Shown: positions 16,324-25,507, counted from the first letter of the stretch. The stretch is DNA of 64,000 bases from Parachlamydiales bacterium (GCA_003153295.1 PLXY01000006.1:155829-219828); one strand, 5' to 3'. Numbers and translations: made by a program. The notes: generated by a model not told the origin, from the letters alone.

Positions 16324-16818
16324 TTATGCATCGTCACGGGTTCGACGGATTAACAATTCATTCTGAAAGTAGGTTATTGGAATGTACCGTATCACATCGT
16401 AGACTACCCTTAAAACCAATACGGTGAATACTCCTACAGCAAAACTATTGAGTAGCCAATTTGTGAAAATGCCAACAAGTATGCTTGACAAGAGGAGTCC
16501 GATCGATCCTTTAAGCCATCTTTTCCATCTCGGGGTGAATGCCTTTATGAGAAGCTGGACTCGGCTGCCGTATCCTGCTTCCATAGCCTTCCCAACAGGG
16601 ACATCCCAACCATCCAGTTGGCCAAAGTCTTTAAGCATCCGCACGAATAGTTTTTTCTCTGTCTTTGTCAGCTCTCCTTCCCAAGAGTAATAATCGCTGC
16701 TATCAACTTTCTGGATAATTTTCAAAAGAGCATGTTCTTGCCATTCTGTCAGATATCCTTCCTCTTGGTAATCGGCTAAAAGAGCTTTCAATGGTCCATG
16801 CTTATTCTTTTTTACCAT
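16324..16818 (-). CDS. Unknown island membrane protein with two C-terminal TM segments
   Basis: A 164-residue protein. Residues 1-100 are soluble and helical with many charged residues. Residues about 103-122 ('GSIGLLLSSILVGIFTNWLL') and about 126-147 are hydrophobic enough to span the membrane as a hairpin. A short basic tail (LLIRRTRDDA) follows. A soluble N-terminal part with a C-terminal membrane hairpin is seen in several abortive-infection and effector proteins, but also in many unrelated ones. It is the first gene of the leftward pair with the 15595-16311 gene. Confidence 0.62.
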   Translation of the reverse strand: MVKKNKHGPLKALLADYQEEGYLTEWQEHALLKIIQKVDSSDYYSWEGELTKTEKKLFVRMLKDFGQLDGWDVPVGKAMEAGYGSRVQLLIKAFTPRWKRWLKGSIGLLLSSILVGIFTNWLLNSFAVGVFTVLVLRVVYDVIRYIPITYFQNELLIRRTRDDA

Positions 16819-16984
16819 GTTATCTCCCTGTCTTGCTTTCTATTTTTCAAAATTTTCCTTGAGAAATCTTGAACGATTATACCAAATAACCATCAAAACT
16901 TCAAACCATTAAACAGTTGTAGCGGCTTGACTTTTTTGAATCTTGGTGGCAACCTAATATGTTAAATCAAAATTAGGACCGTTT

Positions 16985-17173
16985 ATGCAAAAGAGAGAAA
17001 CCGAACTGCCAAAGAAAGCAAAGACAACCGTCTACATGACCGAAGAGGAAGAGATGATGCTCAACGAGCTGTTCATTAAACGATTGAGAGATAAAAAAAA
17101 GACTGACAAATCGGCCCTCTTATGCGAAGGCATTCGCCTATTGTTCAAAAAAGAATTTGGCAAAAAAGCTTAA
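16985..17173 (+). CDS. Small ribbon-helix-helix-like DNA-binding protein
   Basis: A 62-residue protein. 'KTTVYMTEEEEMMLNELF' has the strand-helix shape of CopG/Arc-type proteins, and 'DKSALLCEGIRLLFKKEF' fits the second helix. AGGA lies 7 bp before the ATG. It is the last gene before the right end of the island and could control excision, copy number or the neighbouring cargo operon, whose promoter region it shares. Confidence 0.7.
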   Translation: MQKRETELPKKAKTTVYMTEEEEMMLNELFIKRLRDKKKTDKSALLCEGIRLLFKKEFGKKA

Positions 17174-17205
17174 GAAAAGGGAAAGGTCGTTTTAGGGTGT
17201 TTTGA

Positions 17206-17226
17206 TTACGCAAATTTTACGCACTA
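17206..17226 (+). promoter_or_regulatory. Putative integrase arm-type binding site, right end
   Basis: TTACGCA twice with 11-bp spacing, in the same orientation as the left copy at 7383-7403 and 99 bp inside attR. Only three positions differ between the two 21-bp copies. It is likely an arm site for the integrase or accessory factor. Confidence 0.6.
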
Positions 17227-17257
17227 GACTCGGCAAAAGTGGCCAAAACCAAACAAA

Positions 17258-17287
17258 AAGGACTTAGTGGTTTCCCTCTAAGTCCTT
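17258..17287 (-). terminator. Terminator for tmRNA at the right end of the island
   Basis: A 10-bp stem (AAGGACTTAG/CTAAGTCCTT) lies 40 bp beyond the tmRNA 3' end. On the minus strand it is followed by TTTGTTTGG, on the plus strand by GATTTTATT. It can serve the tmRNA and the small RHH gene. The island evidently supplied its own tmRNA terminator. Confidence 0.65.
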
Positions 17288-17324
17288 GATTTTATTAGTG
17301 TTATTTACTCTGGTTTGGTTTGGT

Positions 17325-17348
17325 AATTGGAGGTGGAGAGATTCGAAC
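17325..17348. repeat. Right attachment site (attR), inside the tmRNA 3' end
   Basis: A 24-bp direct repeat of 7303-7326 covering the acceptor strand and T-arm of the tmRNA. Integration here keeps the tmRNA intact because the element carries a copy of the 3' end. Confidence 0.88.
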
Positions 17349-17691
17349 TCTCGTCCTAAGCAAACATCCAACCCATGACTACATGCTTATCGCCTCCGAC
17401 TTTTTAATAGATCTTACTGGAAGGCGCCCCATTTCAGATCTATATGCCCTATGTAATCTCGGCTTTCCTCTCCCATAAGGCGGCGAAGAGGGCCACACCA
17501 GGCTTAATGACGATACTTCTAAAGTTCCTGGTCAGGCTCCAGAGTATCGGACACTAGCAACGGTTAAGCTGCAATAGCGTCTTGAAAACCTTCGTGGTTG
17601 TCAATTATAATTTGCCGATAGTTTAAAGAGGTGATCGACGACCTCCGCATGCCACGAGCTCTCAGCTTCCTAGTCGAAGCCTTTCACCCCC
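17328..17691 (-). ncRNA. ssrA: Transfer-messenger RNA (tmRNA)
   Basis: About 364 nt. The 5' strand GGGGGUG (17691-17685) pairs with CACCUCC at the 3' end, followed by discriminator A; CCA is not encoded. The T-arm 'GAGAGTTCGAATCTCTC' and the 5' 'GGCTTCGACTAGG' D-arm analogue are present. Downstream of the first pseudoknot a reading frame ends '...NHEGFQDAIAA' stop, which should be the degradation tag; the exact resume codon (AAC or the preceding GAC) is inferred by analogy. tmRNA with SmpB rescues stalled ribosomes. The gene is divergent from ileS and has been used as an integration site at least once. Confidence 0.95.
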
Positions 17692-17752
17692 ATGATTATT
17701 GTACCATATTGATCAATAGTTTACCATGGAGTGTTATATAAGGTAATCTATC

Positions 17753-20700
17753 ATGTTCGAAATCAAGGACCAAGAGAGTTTTCCCCAGCGAGAAGAGCGA
17801 ATATTGGATTTTTGGGGCAAGGAAAGTGTTTTTTTAAAGACCCTCGATGCTACCAAGAAGGGGCCTTCGTTCTCTTTCTATGACGGCCCTCCTTTTGCAA
17901 CGGGACTTCCTCACTATGGACATCTTTTAGCCGGAACGATCAAGGACGTGGTTCCTCGATTTTGGACGATGAAAGGGTATCATGTGGTCCGGAGATTCGG
18001 GTGGGACTGCCATGGATTACCTGTCGAAAATGAGATTCAAAAAGCTAAAGATCTTTTGGGGGCCGATTCCATTGAACGGTTCGGGATCGCCAATTTCAAC
18101 GAAGAATGCCGCAGCATCGTCCTACGCTATACGAAAGAATGGGAACATACGGTCAATCGGATGGGCCGGTGGGTCGATTTTAAACAGACATATCGAACGA
18201 TGGACAAATCGTTCATGGAGTCGGTCTGGTGGGTCTTTGGAGAGCTTTATAAAAAAGGTCTTGTTTATGAGGGTTACAAAGTCATGCCGTTTTCAGCACG
18301 GCTGGGAACTCCTCTTTCAAATTTTGAGGCTAATCTTAACTACCGCGATGTCGATGATCCGTCGTTAACCGTGACGTTTCCTTTGGAAGACGAGCCGGAT
18401 GTTTCTTTAGTGGCTTGGACGACAACACCTTGGACACTTCCTTCTAATTTAGCTGTCGCTGTCCATCCGGAGCTCGACTATGTCAGAATCCAGGATACGA
18501 CAACAGGAAAGCAGTACATTCTTGCAGAAGCGCGTCTCAGTGCGAATTTCAAGGAATACGAAATCCTCGACTCCTTTAAAGGAAAAACGCTCAAAGATAA
18601 ACGGTACAAACCGCTGTTTCCTTACTTTGCCGATCGGCAAGACGAGAATTCTTTCCGTATCCTGACAGATGAGTTTATCACGATTGAAGACGGCACAGGG
18701 GTTGTTCATCTAGCTCCCGCGTTTGGCGAGATTGACTTTTTTGTCTGCCGCCGCGAAGGGATTGAACCTGTTTGCCCCATCGACCAAAACGGACGCTTTA
18801 CGGAAGAAGTTCCTGATTATGCCGGATTATTTGTCAAAGATGCCGACAAAGAGATCATCCGCCGTTTAAAAGCTGAAAAGCGGGTGCTTCATCACACGCA
18901 AGTCCGCCACCGGTATCCCTTTTGCTGGCGGTCCGACACTCCTCTTATTTACAAGGCTGTTGAAACTTGGTTTGTCGCTGTTGAAAAAATCAAAGATAAG
19001 CTGCTGGATGCAAACGGTCCTATCCACTGGGTGCCTGATCATATTAAAGAAGGCCGTTTTGGCAAGTGGCTGGAAAATGCGCGTGATTGGGCAATCTCTC
19101 GAAATAGGTATTGGGGAACCCCGATCCCGCTTTGGAGAAGCGAAGATGGAGAAATCAGAGTCATCTCCAGCGTCAAAGAACTCGAAGAGAAGACCGGCAA
19201 AGAGATTCTCGATCTGCATCGCCATTTCATCGACGATCTGACATTTGTCGAGAAGGGAAAAACTTTTAAACGGATCCCTGAGGTTTTCGATTGCTGGTTT
19301 GAGTCGGGCTCTATGCCGTATGCGCAAAATCATTTCCCGTTTGAGAATGAAGAAGAGACCTTGAAAGCTTTTCCTGCTGATTTCATTGCGGAAGGCGTCG
19401 ATCAGACCCGCTGCTGGTTCTATACTTTGCATGTACTAGCCGTTGCTCTATTCGATAAGCCGGCATTTAAAAATGTGATTGTGAACGGAATTATTCTGGC
19501 TGAAGACGGCACGAAGATGTCTAAGCGTCTCAAAAACTATCCGGAACCTGGCATTGTCATTGAGAAATTCGGTGCGGACGCCATCCGTCTTTACCTCATG
19601 AGCAGTCCGGCTGTGATGGCCGATGATTTAAGATTTTCAGGTAAAGGCGTGGAATTTGTTTTGCGACAAGCGCTCATTCCTCTCTGGAACTCTTACGTCT
19701 TCTTAGCGACCTATGCCAAGATCTATAACTGGAAACCGTCAAACCATTTTCCTGTTCCTAAAGCTGACATCGATCGTTGGATCTTGTCAGTCTTGCAAAA
19801 ACTCGTGCATACGGTAACGGAAGCAATGACAGCTTATGAATTGCAGGCTGCTGTTCAGCCGCTTTTCGGTTTCATCGATCATTTGACGGATTGGTATATC
19901 CGCCGCAACCGGAGCCGTTTTTGGTCTGATGAGGCAAGCCGTGATAGAGATGAAGCTTTTGAAACCCTCTATACCGTTTTACATACGGTGGTGAGAGTGA
20001 CAGCGCCGTTCGTGCCTTTTTTAAGCGATGCGATCTATCTAGAGCTTCGTCAAAAAGACGATCCGATCTCTGTCCATCTTTGTCCATTCCCGCTCTCTCA
20101 AAGCAAACTCCAGGATCCCGATCTTGAAAAAGAGATGCATGCGGTTCAGATCGTTGTTGGAATCGGCCATTCTCTACGGAAAGAGCATAAGCTGAAAGTC
20201 CGTCAGCCTTTAGCTAAAGCCCACGTGATCTGCAGTGATCTAGAGAAATTAGATGCGCTTAAGAGGCATGAAAATCTCATCGCCGAAGAATTGAATGTGA
20301 AAGAAGTCGAGTTCCATAGCGATGAGACGGCTTTTGTGAGCCTACATGCGAAGCCAAATTTCCGCGTATTGGGTAAAAAAGTCGGCAAACTGATGAATGC
20401 AGTCCAAAAGGCTGTTGAGAAATTGCCTCTAAAGGACCAAAAACTCCTTTTAAACGGCCAAGAAGTCTCTATTTCAGTCGAAGGTGAGACAATCGTTTTA
20501 ACGCCCGAAGATGTGGCTGTGGAGCGTCAAGTCAAGCAAAACGTGATTGCTGGAACTGAGCATGATTTAACAGTTGCTTTAGATACCGTTCTTAATGAAG
20601 AGCTGATCGAAGAAGGAATTGCCCGTGAGCTCGTCAATAAGATCAATACGATGCGACGGGACCTCGATTTTGCTGTCACCGACCGCATTCATCTGAAGTT

Positions 20701-20860
20701 GCAGACTAGTCCTGAAGTGAAAGCTGCCTTTGAGAAGCATCGAGATTATATCTGCCATGAAGTGCTGGCTTCCGACTTTTCATTTGAAAAATGCGAAGGG
20801 GATACTTGGGACATCAACGGCTATCCTACACTGATAGGAATTCAGAAAGCGCTTTCCTGA
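17753..20860 (+). CDS. ileS: Isoleucyl-tRNA synthetase
   Basis: A 1035-residue class I synthetase that charges tRNA-Ile in the cytoplasm. The HIGH motif appears as 'HYGH' in 'GLPHYGHLLAGTIKD' and the KMSKS loop as 'GTKMSKRLKNYP'. Between them lies a full CP1 editing domain ('LVAWTTTPWTLPSNLAV', 'EDGTGVVHLAPAFGEID'). The length and the absence of an obvious C-terminal zinc finger fit the eukaryote-like IleRS type found in Chlamydiae and spirochaetes, a type often linked to lower mupirocin sensitivity. The ileS-lepB proximity matches chlamydial gene order. The start is the ATG at 17753. Confidence 0.98.
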   Translation: MFEIKDQESFPQREERILDFWGKESVFLKTLDATKKGPSFSFYDGPPFATGLPHYGHLLAGTIKDVVPRFWTMKGYHVVRRFGWDCHGLPVENEIQKAKDLLGADSIERFGIANFNEECRSIVLRYTKEWEHTVNRMGRWVDFKQTYRTMDKSFMESVWWVFGELYKKGLVYEGYKVMPFSARLGTPLSNFEANLNYRDVDDPSLTVTFPLEDEPDVSLVAWTTTPWTLPSNLAVAVHPELDYVRIQDTTTGKQYILAEARLSANFKEYEILDSFKGKTLKDKRYKPLFPYFADRQDENSFRILTDEFITIEDGTGVVHLAPAFGEIDFFVCRREGIEPVCPIDQNGRFTEEVPDYAGLFVKDADKEIIRRLKAEKRVLHHTQVRHRYPFCWRSDTPLIYKAVETWFVAVEKIKDKLLDANGPIHWVPDHIKEGRFGKWLENARDWAISRNRYWGTPIPLWRSEDGEIRVISSVKELEEKTGKEILDLHRHFIDDLTFVEKGKTFKRIPEVFDCWFESGSMPYAQNHFPFENEEETLKAFPADFIAEGVDQTRCWFYTLHVLAVALFDKPAFKNVIVNGIILAEDGTKMSKRLKNYPEPGIVIEKFGADAIRLYLMSSPAVMADDLRFSGKGVEFVLRQALIPLWNSYVFLATYAKIYNWKPSNHFPVPKADIDRWILSVLQKLVHTVTEAMTAYELQAAVQPLFGFIDHLTDWYIRRNRSRFWSDEASRDRDEAFETLYTVLHTVVRVTAPFVPFLSDAIYLELRQKDDPISVHLCPFPLSQSKLQDPDLEKEMHAVQIVVGIGHSLRKEHKLKVRQPLAKAHVICSDLEKLDALKRHENLIAEELNVKEVEFHSDETAFVSLHAKPNFRVLGKKVGKLMNAVQKAVEKLPLKDQKLLLNGQEVSISVEGETIVLTPEDVAVERQVKQNVIAGTEHDLTVALDTVLNEELIEEGIARELVNKINTMRRDLDFAVTDRIHLKLQTSPEVKAAFEKHRDYICHEVLASDFSFEKCEGDTWDINGYPTLIGIQKALS

Positions 20861-20903
20861 CTATTTTCAGCGAAAAGATAATCTTACAAATTTTTTTAAA
20901 ATC

Positions 20904-20933
20904 TTGACATTAAGATTTATTAAAAGATTTAAT
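20904..20933 (+). promoter_or_regulatory. Sigma-66/70-type promoter for the 20993 gene
   Basis: A perfect -35 TTGACA (20904-20909), 18-bp spacer and TTTAAT (20928-20933) as -10, in an AT-rich setting. The predicted leader is about 50 nt and contains AAAAAGGAGT before the ATG. Together they suggest strong expression. Confidence 0.6.
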
Positions 20934-20992
20934 AGACGCAGGTTAAGGAAGATTGCATCTTCAAAACCTGAAATTCTAAAAAAGGAGTCTTT

Positions 20993-22267
20993 ATGGCTGT
21001 AACAGCAGTGAAAGCATCATCATTTGATGTACCTCTTCCTATCATAGGTTCGATTCTTGATGGTTTAATGGATCGGGTTAATAATTCCATACAACAAGTA
21101 ATCAACAGTGCCACAAGTGGTGTCCTGAGCATGGAAGTTGAAGCAGGTCGGCAAGTTGCCAATGCAATTCAAAATGCTAAAGAAGCATATGCTGATAGTT
21201 TAGATAAGACAACACAAGATGTGAATAAATTAGTTACCGATACTCTCGGTAAACTTACAAATATGGTGTTACTTGTTGAAACTGACGTCAAGTCGCAATT
21301 AGCTCAGGTAGCTGCAGATGCTCAACAGCTAGTGCTGAGTCTTCCATTCAGTAAACAGAACCCTCAATTGACATCGATTGCTCCTCAGTACGTTGTTATC
21401 AGTACACAAAATGATACTGTGTTAGTTAAATTCTCAGGTGTTTTTCCTTGGTCTGCAGATTCTCGTTATCCTACAACTTTTACTTTGAATGGTCAGGCTT
21501 GTCCTATTTTCCAGAATACCACTCAGGTTTTGATGTACAGGGCACCCGTGGGCGCTTTTACGAATACAAGTATAGATAAATGTGCCTATGTGATGGGTAA
21601 TTTGCAAGTCAAGTGGAGTAATGGATGGATGTGGCCTTTTGAGCGTACTAATACTGCTCAATATAATACAGGACTTGCTGTTCTTCCATTAAGTCCTGGA
21701 AAAATTACTGCGTATTATATGTCAGGGGGATTTAACCGTGTCCCGAAGGATTTTCAGACCGTTTGTACACGTAGTGCAGAGAATTATCCACGTCCTCCGA
21801 CAGGATGGCTTAAAATACCTGTGACTGTACCGCCGGAGTTGGGATGGCACATCGATACCAGCGTAACTCCGACCTTGGCTTTAGATCCCGCTGGCCACAT
21901 TAATCATGGTAATCACACGGAACAAATTATTAGCTATGATGAGAACAGTATACAAATCGAAGTTGGACTCCAAAACAATGGAGTCGGTCAATATGTAGGT
22001 GTCTCACAATTTTTTGTTAATTTTAGAGAATATCAGGATCAGCCTCTCTCTAATATTCGGAGCGAGCCTGTCGTTCTGAGATGGGGCGACTCAATAATGC
22101 TTCAGCCCAGGGTGGGAGAAACCGTCTGGAAAGTTAACTTTGTATGTTTTGATGGTACAAGCAATGATTTTGGACCAGCAGACATTGGCAATAAATATTT
22201 GCAGTTAATCAATGAAAATAACACTATCCGACTTGTAGCCCTGGTACCCGACCAAATCCAACCCTAA
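20993..22267 (+). CDS. Well-expressed unknown protein, coiled coil plus beta-rich domain
   Basis: A 424-residue protein with no signal peptide. Residues about 30-120 form amphipathic helices ('MEVEAGRQVANAIQNAKEAY' onward) suggesting a coiled coil. The remainder is beta-rich with many aromatic and glycine residues, e.g. 'VLVKFSGVFPWSA' and 'QFFVNFREYQD', and a few cysteines. I recognise no family. It stands alone as a single transcription unit with a near-consensus promoter and a strong terminator, so it is probably abundant. An extracellular, sheath-like or effector role is conceivable, but only the architecture is seen. Confidence 0.8.
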   Translation: MAVTAVKASSFDVPLPIIGSILDGLMDRVNNSIQQVINSATSGVLSMEVEAGRQVANAIQNAKEAYADSLDKTTQDVNKLVTDTLGKLTNMVLLVETDVKSQLAQVAADAQQLVLSLPFSKQNPQLTSIAPQYVVISTQNDTVLVKFSGVFPWSADSRYPTTFTLNGQACPIFQNTTQVLMYRAPVGAFTNTSIDKCAYVMGNLQVKWSNGWMWPFERTNTAQYNTGLAVLPLSPGKITAYYMSGGFNRVPKDFQTVCTRSAENYPRPPTGWLKIPVTVPPELGWHIDTSVTPTLALDPAGHINHGNHTEQIISYDENSIQIEVGLQNNGVGQYVGVSQFFVNFREYQDQPLSNIRSEPVVLRWGDSIMLQPRVGETVWKVNFVCFDGTSNDFGPADIGNKYLQLINENNTIRLVALVPDQIQP

Positions 22268-22273
22268 TTTATA

Positions 22274-22301
22274 GAGCCCTTCTTTTTTCGAAGAAGGGCT
22301 C
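22274..22301 (+). terminator. Strong Rho-independent terminator
   Basis: A perfect 11-bp stem (GAGCCCTTCTT/AAGAAGGGCTC, 6-nt loop) is followed by ATTTCTATT, 6 bp after the stop codon of the 20993 gene. Confidence 0.85.
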
Positions 22302-22382
22302 ATTTCTATTCAGGCCTATTATTTCTTTGAAGATAAGTCATAATGGACTTTTTAAGACCCAAGACTTTAAGAGGCTGATGAA

Positions 22383-23525
22383 TTACGCCTTTTTGGGGAC
22401 ATAGTAATGGAGAGTTTCTGCCCAAAGAAAGCCATGGCTGAGGGCCATCGGATAGGCGATAAAAGGGAAACGGCTAATGCCATTGAGTCCTTGAGAGGAT
22501 TGTTTCCAGATATAATAACAGTTCTCTCTAAAAGTTTGAGTGAAGAAATTAGGGATCATAGCCCATTTCTTAAGCTTCTCTTCTGATTGCCAACCTAAAG
22601 GATAAAACCAACCCAATCCGAGTCCCGCTATGGTGGGAAGAGGATTCACATAAAGCGGCAAAAGCGCTGCGAGAGCCGTGAAACTGTAATGGAAAATACC
22701 GCAGACAATTTTCTTGATCTTGTGTTGAGTATCAGGCGGAAAAGGGTCTGGGGAAGGAATCGGAGTTTTGCGGTACTTCTGGTATTCTAAACCGAATGTT
22801 AGGAATGTTTTTTTTAGCTCGTCAAAATCTTCTACTATCTTTTCATCAGGCGGGACAAGATGTAGAATGAGCTTTTTAATCTGTGACTCAAAGGCGGTGA
22901 GATGAGAATTAAATTGAGCTGGAAAATGTGTTTTGTATTCGGATTTAAAAGCCCAATCTACTAAAGCCAAAGGAGGCCGGGTTTGTTCCACGCATTTGAG
23001 ATCTGCTTGAAGGCTTTTGAGGAAGTTCTCAATGTGTGATTTTAGAAAGTTTTCGGCGCCCATAAATAGGATCTTATCGCTCGTGCTAAGAAGATAAAAA
23101 GATAGGGAAGCCCAATACCAGCCTATAGAGGAAAGAGAGTTGAGGGCTTTTAAAACTTCTAGAGGATTGAAAGATAACGCTCCATGAACCAATAATTTTC
23201 CTTCTTGGAAACCGAGCGTCAGTGTTGTTCCACTTAAAACAATGCCCCAAATGGCTGCAGCCACAAAGCAGTGGTGAGCTAAACGGGATGCTTTTTCGGC
23301 AGGCTGCTCTGCTGTCAGCAGATTCCTATTCTTTTGATATATAACAAACAGAGAGGCAGGAATGATCGTCCATTCAATAGGAAAAGAACCTACTTTATAC
23401 GAAGCCGCACTGACTGAAAGTATCCCTAAAGCATAGGTTGCATAGCGGACTTTTTGATGGGCCATGTAAGGAGAGACGCAGGCAATTGCCGATTCTAAAC
23501 GATTGACTGTTGTTGCCATAATCAC
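22383..23525 (-). CDS. Chlamydia-type hypothetical membrane protein
   Basis: A 380-residue protein with several hydrophobic stretches (about residues 30-60, 88-108, 128-148 and 287-320), separated by a helical soluble region at about 165-280. The GTG at 23525 overlaps the lepB stop; an ATG at 23519 is an equally good start. No domain is recognised. Translational coupling to lepB suggests a membrane-associated role. Multi-TM proteins of this style with a 'PLPTIAGLGLGWFYPLGW' hairpin are common in Chlamydiae. Confidence 0.8.
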   Translation of the reverse strand: MIMATTVNRLESAIACVSPYMAHQKVRYATYALGILSVSAASYKVGSFPIEWTIIPASLFVIYQKNRNLLTAEQPAEKASRLAHHCFVAAAIWGIVLSGTTLTLGFQEGKLLVHGALSFNPLEVLKALNSLSSIGWYWASLSFYLLSTSDKILFMGAENFLKSHIENFLKSLQADLKCVEQTRPPLALVDWAFKSEYKTHFPAQFNSHLTAFESQIKKLILHLVPPDEKIVEDFDELKKTFLTFGLEYQKYRKTPIPSPDPFPPDTQHKIKKIVCGIFHYSFTALAALLPLYVNPLPTIAGLGLGWFYPLGWQSEEKLKKWAMIPNFFTQTFRENCYYIWKQSSQGLNGISRFPFIAYPMALSHGFLWAETLHYYVPKKA

Positions 23526-25399
23526 TCAAATGATAAAGGAAGGCGGTTTCTCTTGCGATGAATGTAATACCAAGTTCCAAAACCTATAAGGGCAAGGCTC
23601 CAGATAATGAGGCGTCCGGGATTGAAGAACGGATAAGAAGGTTGATTAGGAGCTCCAAACCGATTACCAGGAGGCCAGAAGATAAAGACGGGGCCGCCCC
23701 GAAGATTTTGCTCGGGCACAAATCCAAAGTCGCGGCTGTCTCCGCTATTGGCATGGTTGTCACCAAGACAGAGATAGGACTTTGGAGGAATTTTTAAGCC
23801 GTATTGTTTAATGAATGCGATGTCAAGATTGCCGCTTGCATCTACAGGAGGACCTTGGTCGATAAATGGATGATAACTATTTCCTGGACGGCATAGCATC
23901 TGTCGTTTCTTTTCTCTTTCAATGAACGTCGTTAAAGTGGAATCATCTTTTTTGAGGATGGGAGCGCCCATGAGATAGAGGTCTCCATCGCGGAAATAAG
24001 CATACCGGGAAGGAACAAGATATTGTTCTTTACTTTGCGGATTATACCGGTTGTCGAACTCCATGCCGATGTTAAAGAGGAGTTGCACGCGTTGGGGATC
24101 AAAACGATAAAGAGGGCTTGAGGAAGGCAATTCGGATGTAATGCCTTGCCATTTTACTTGATAAGCTTTTCCATAATAATACTCATACGTTCCATCAGGA
24201 ATGGTGGGCAAATAAGGAAAGAAGGCTTGTGTGCCAAAACGATCGGGATTGATTCCATACCTGTATGAAAAACCATTATTAACAATAAACCGCGCTGTAT
24301 AAAGATTGTCCATGATCGCTTTCAGCTGAGATTCCTGCAGAGGAATCACCGATGTCGAAAGACCGACTAACGGTCTTACCCGGTTATATTCATCAGGCCC
24401 TATTCTGGCCATGCTCAAACTGGGATTATGTTTTAATTCCAGATAAAGAACGCCTTCTTCCATCAGAGAAGGATCTTGATCCGTGAACATCCGAACTTGG
24501 TCTTTGGTTAAAAGACGGGCCATTGCAAAGTTTTTGATGCCCCATAGATCTTCATAGGTGAGGCCCGGATTTTGCATCTGGATTTTAGGCAGAAGCTCTC
24601 CTCGTGCTTGGGTCCGGCTGGTGGCATAAAGACGGGCAATGGGCTCATTCATTTGATAGATGATGACAGGAGAAAAGATATCTGGAAGAACAGACGGCGT
24701 TGTTGAAACGCGGGTTCCTTCAAAAGAGATAAAGGGGATATGGTCAATTTTATCCAATTGAGGCGGCTGCAGCTCAGGAGTGATGTCTTGTCCTGCCTCG
24801 TCAATGCCGTAAACTTTTCCGCCATAAAAATAAAGGGTGTCGCCTGGCTTGCCGATGATCCGTTTGACCAGAAGTTTTTTTCCTGGAAATAGATAAAAAT
24901 ACACCGTATTGGCATCCCGGACATCCATGTCTTCAACAGTGAAGATGACGATATTGTTCCGTTTGATGAGATCGGGATTAAAATAGAAATGGCCCAGTCT
25001 TAAGGGAAAGTTAATGCCGAAGTCGGTTTTTGAGACAGAGAGCCGGTCTTGTTCTTTGAAGGTGGGGCGCATCGATCCCGTGGGAATTTCATAAAGCTCA
25101 AACCACATTTGCCGGATCAAAATAGCGATAAAAAGGGCAGCGGCAACTCCTAGGATAAAGTCTCGGGTCTGTTCAAAGAAGTTTTTTTTGAGATGAACGT
25201 TCGCGGAATTCTGAACGATATGGCTGATCTCGACGGCTTTGATCGAGTCTTTTTGCATGACCGCACTTTGAAGAGAGATCAGTTCTTTTTTAATCTGCTC
25301 TGCGGTTTCTGGAGAAAGCTCTTTCTTCTTTTTGCAAAACCTATGATAGGCCGCCAAAAGAGTTTTTTTCGCTTTCTTTAAGATAAACTGTTTTTTCAT
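23522..25399 (-). CDS. lepB: Signal peptidase I, chlamydial long form
   Basis: A 625-residue inner-membrane serine protease that removes signal peptides. A single TM segment at about 80-97 precedes box B 'IPTGSMRPTF' with nucleophile Ser109, box D 'LLVKRIIGKPGD' with the general base Lys179, and C-terminal 'LGDNHANSGDSRDFGFVP' (box E). A second TM segment lies near the C-terminus ('LIIWSLALIGFGTWYYI'). Between boxes D and E there is a large insertion of roughly 300 residues, which makes the protein twice the usual length; this long form is characteristic of Chlamydiae. The downstream membrane-protein gene overlaps its stop codon. Confidence 0.96.
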   Translation of the reverse strand: MKKQFILKKAKKTLLAAYHRFCKKKKELSPETAEQIKKELISLQSAVMQKDSIKAVEISHIVQNSANVHLKKNFFEQTRDFILGVAAALFIAILIRQMWFELYEIPTGSMRPTFKEQDRLSVSKTDFGINFPLRLGHFYFNPDLIKRNNIVIFTVEDMDVRDANTVYFYLFPGKKLLVKRIIGKPGDTLYFYGGKVYGIDEAGQDITPELQPPQLDKIDHIPFISFEGTRVSTTPSVLPDIFSPVIIYQMNEPIARLYATSRTQARGELLPKIQMQNPGLTYEDLWGIKNFAMARLLTKDQVRMFTDQDPSLMEEGVLYLELKHNPSLSMARIGPDEYNRVRPLVGLSTSVIPLQESQLKAIMDNLYTARFIVNNGFSYRYGINPDRFGTQAFFPYLPTIPDGTYEYYYGKAYQVKWQGITSELPSSSPLYRFDPQRVQLLFNIGMEFDNRYNPQSKEQYLVPSRYAYFRDGDLYLMGAPILKKDDSTLTTFIEREKKRQMLCRPGNSYHPFIDQGPPVDASGNLDIAFIKQYGLKIPPKSYLCLGDNHANSGDSRDFGFVPEQNLRGGPVFIFWPPGNRFGAPNQPSYPFFNPGRLIIWSLALIGFGTWYYIHRKRNRLPLSFE

Positions 25400-25507
25400 A
25401 AAAGTAGATAAGCTTAGCAGGAAGTACCTTTCCTTCCTAAACGATTTTAAAGAGATGTTTTTGATTAAGCTTGGTTAGTTTTGATTAAATAACATTACCT
25501 TTGGGGC

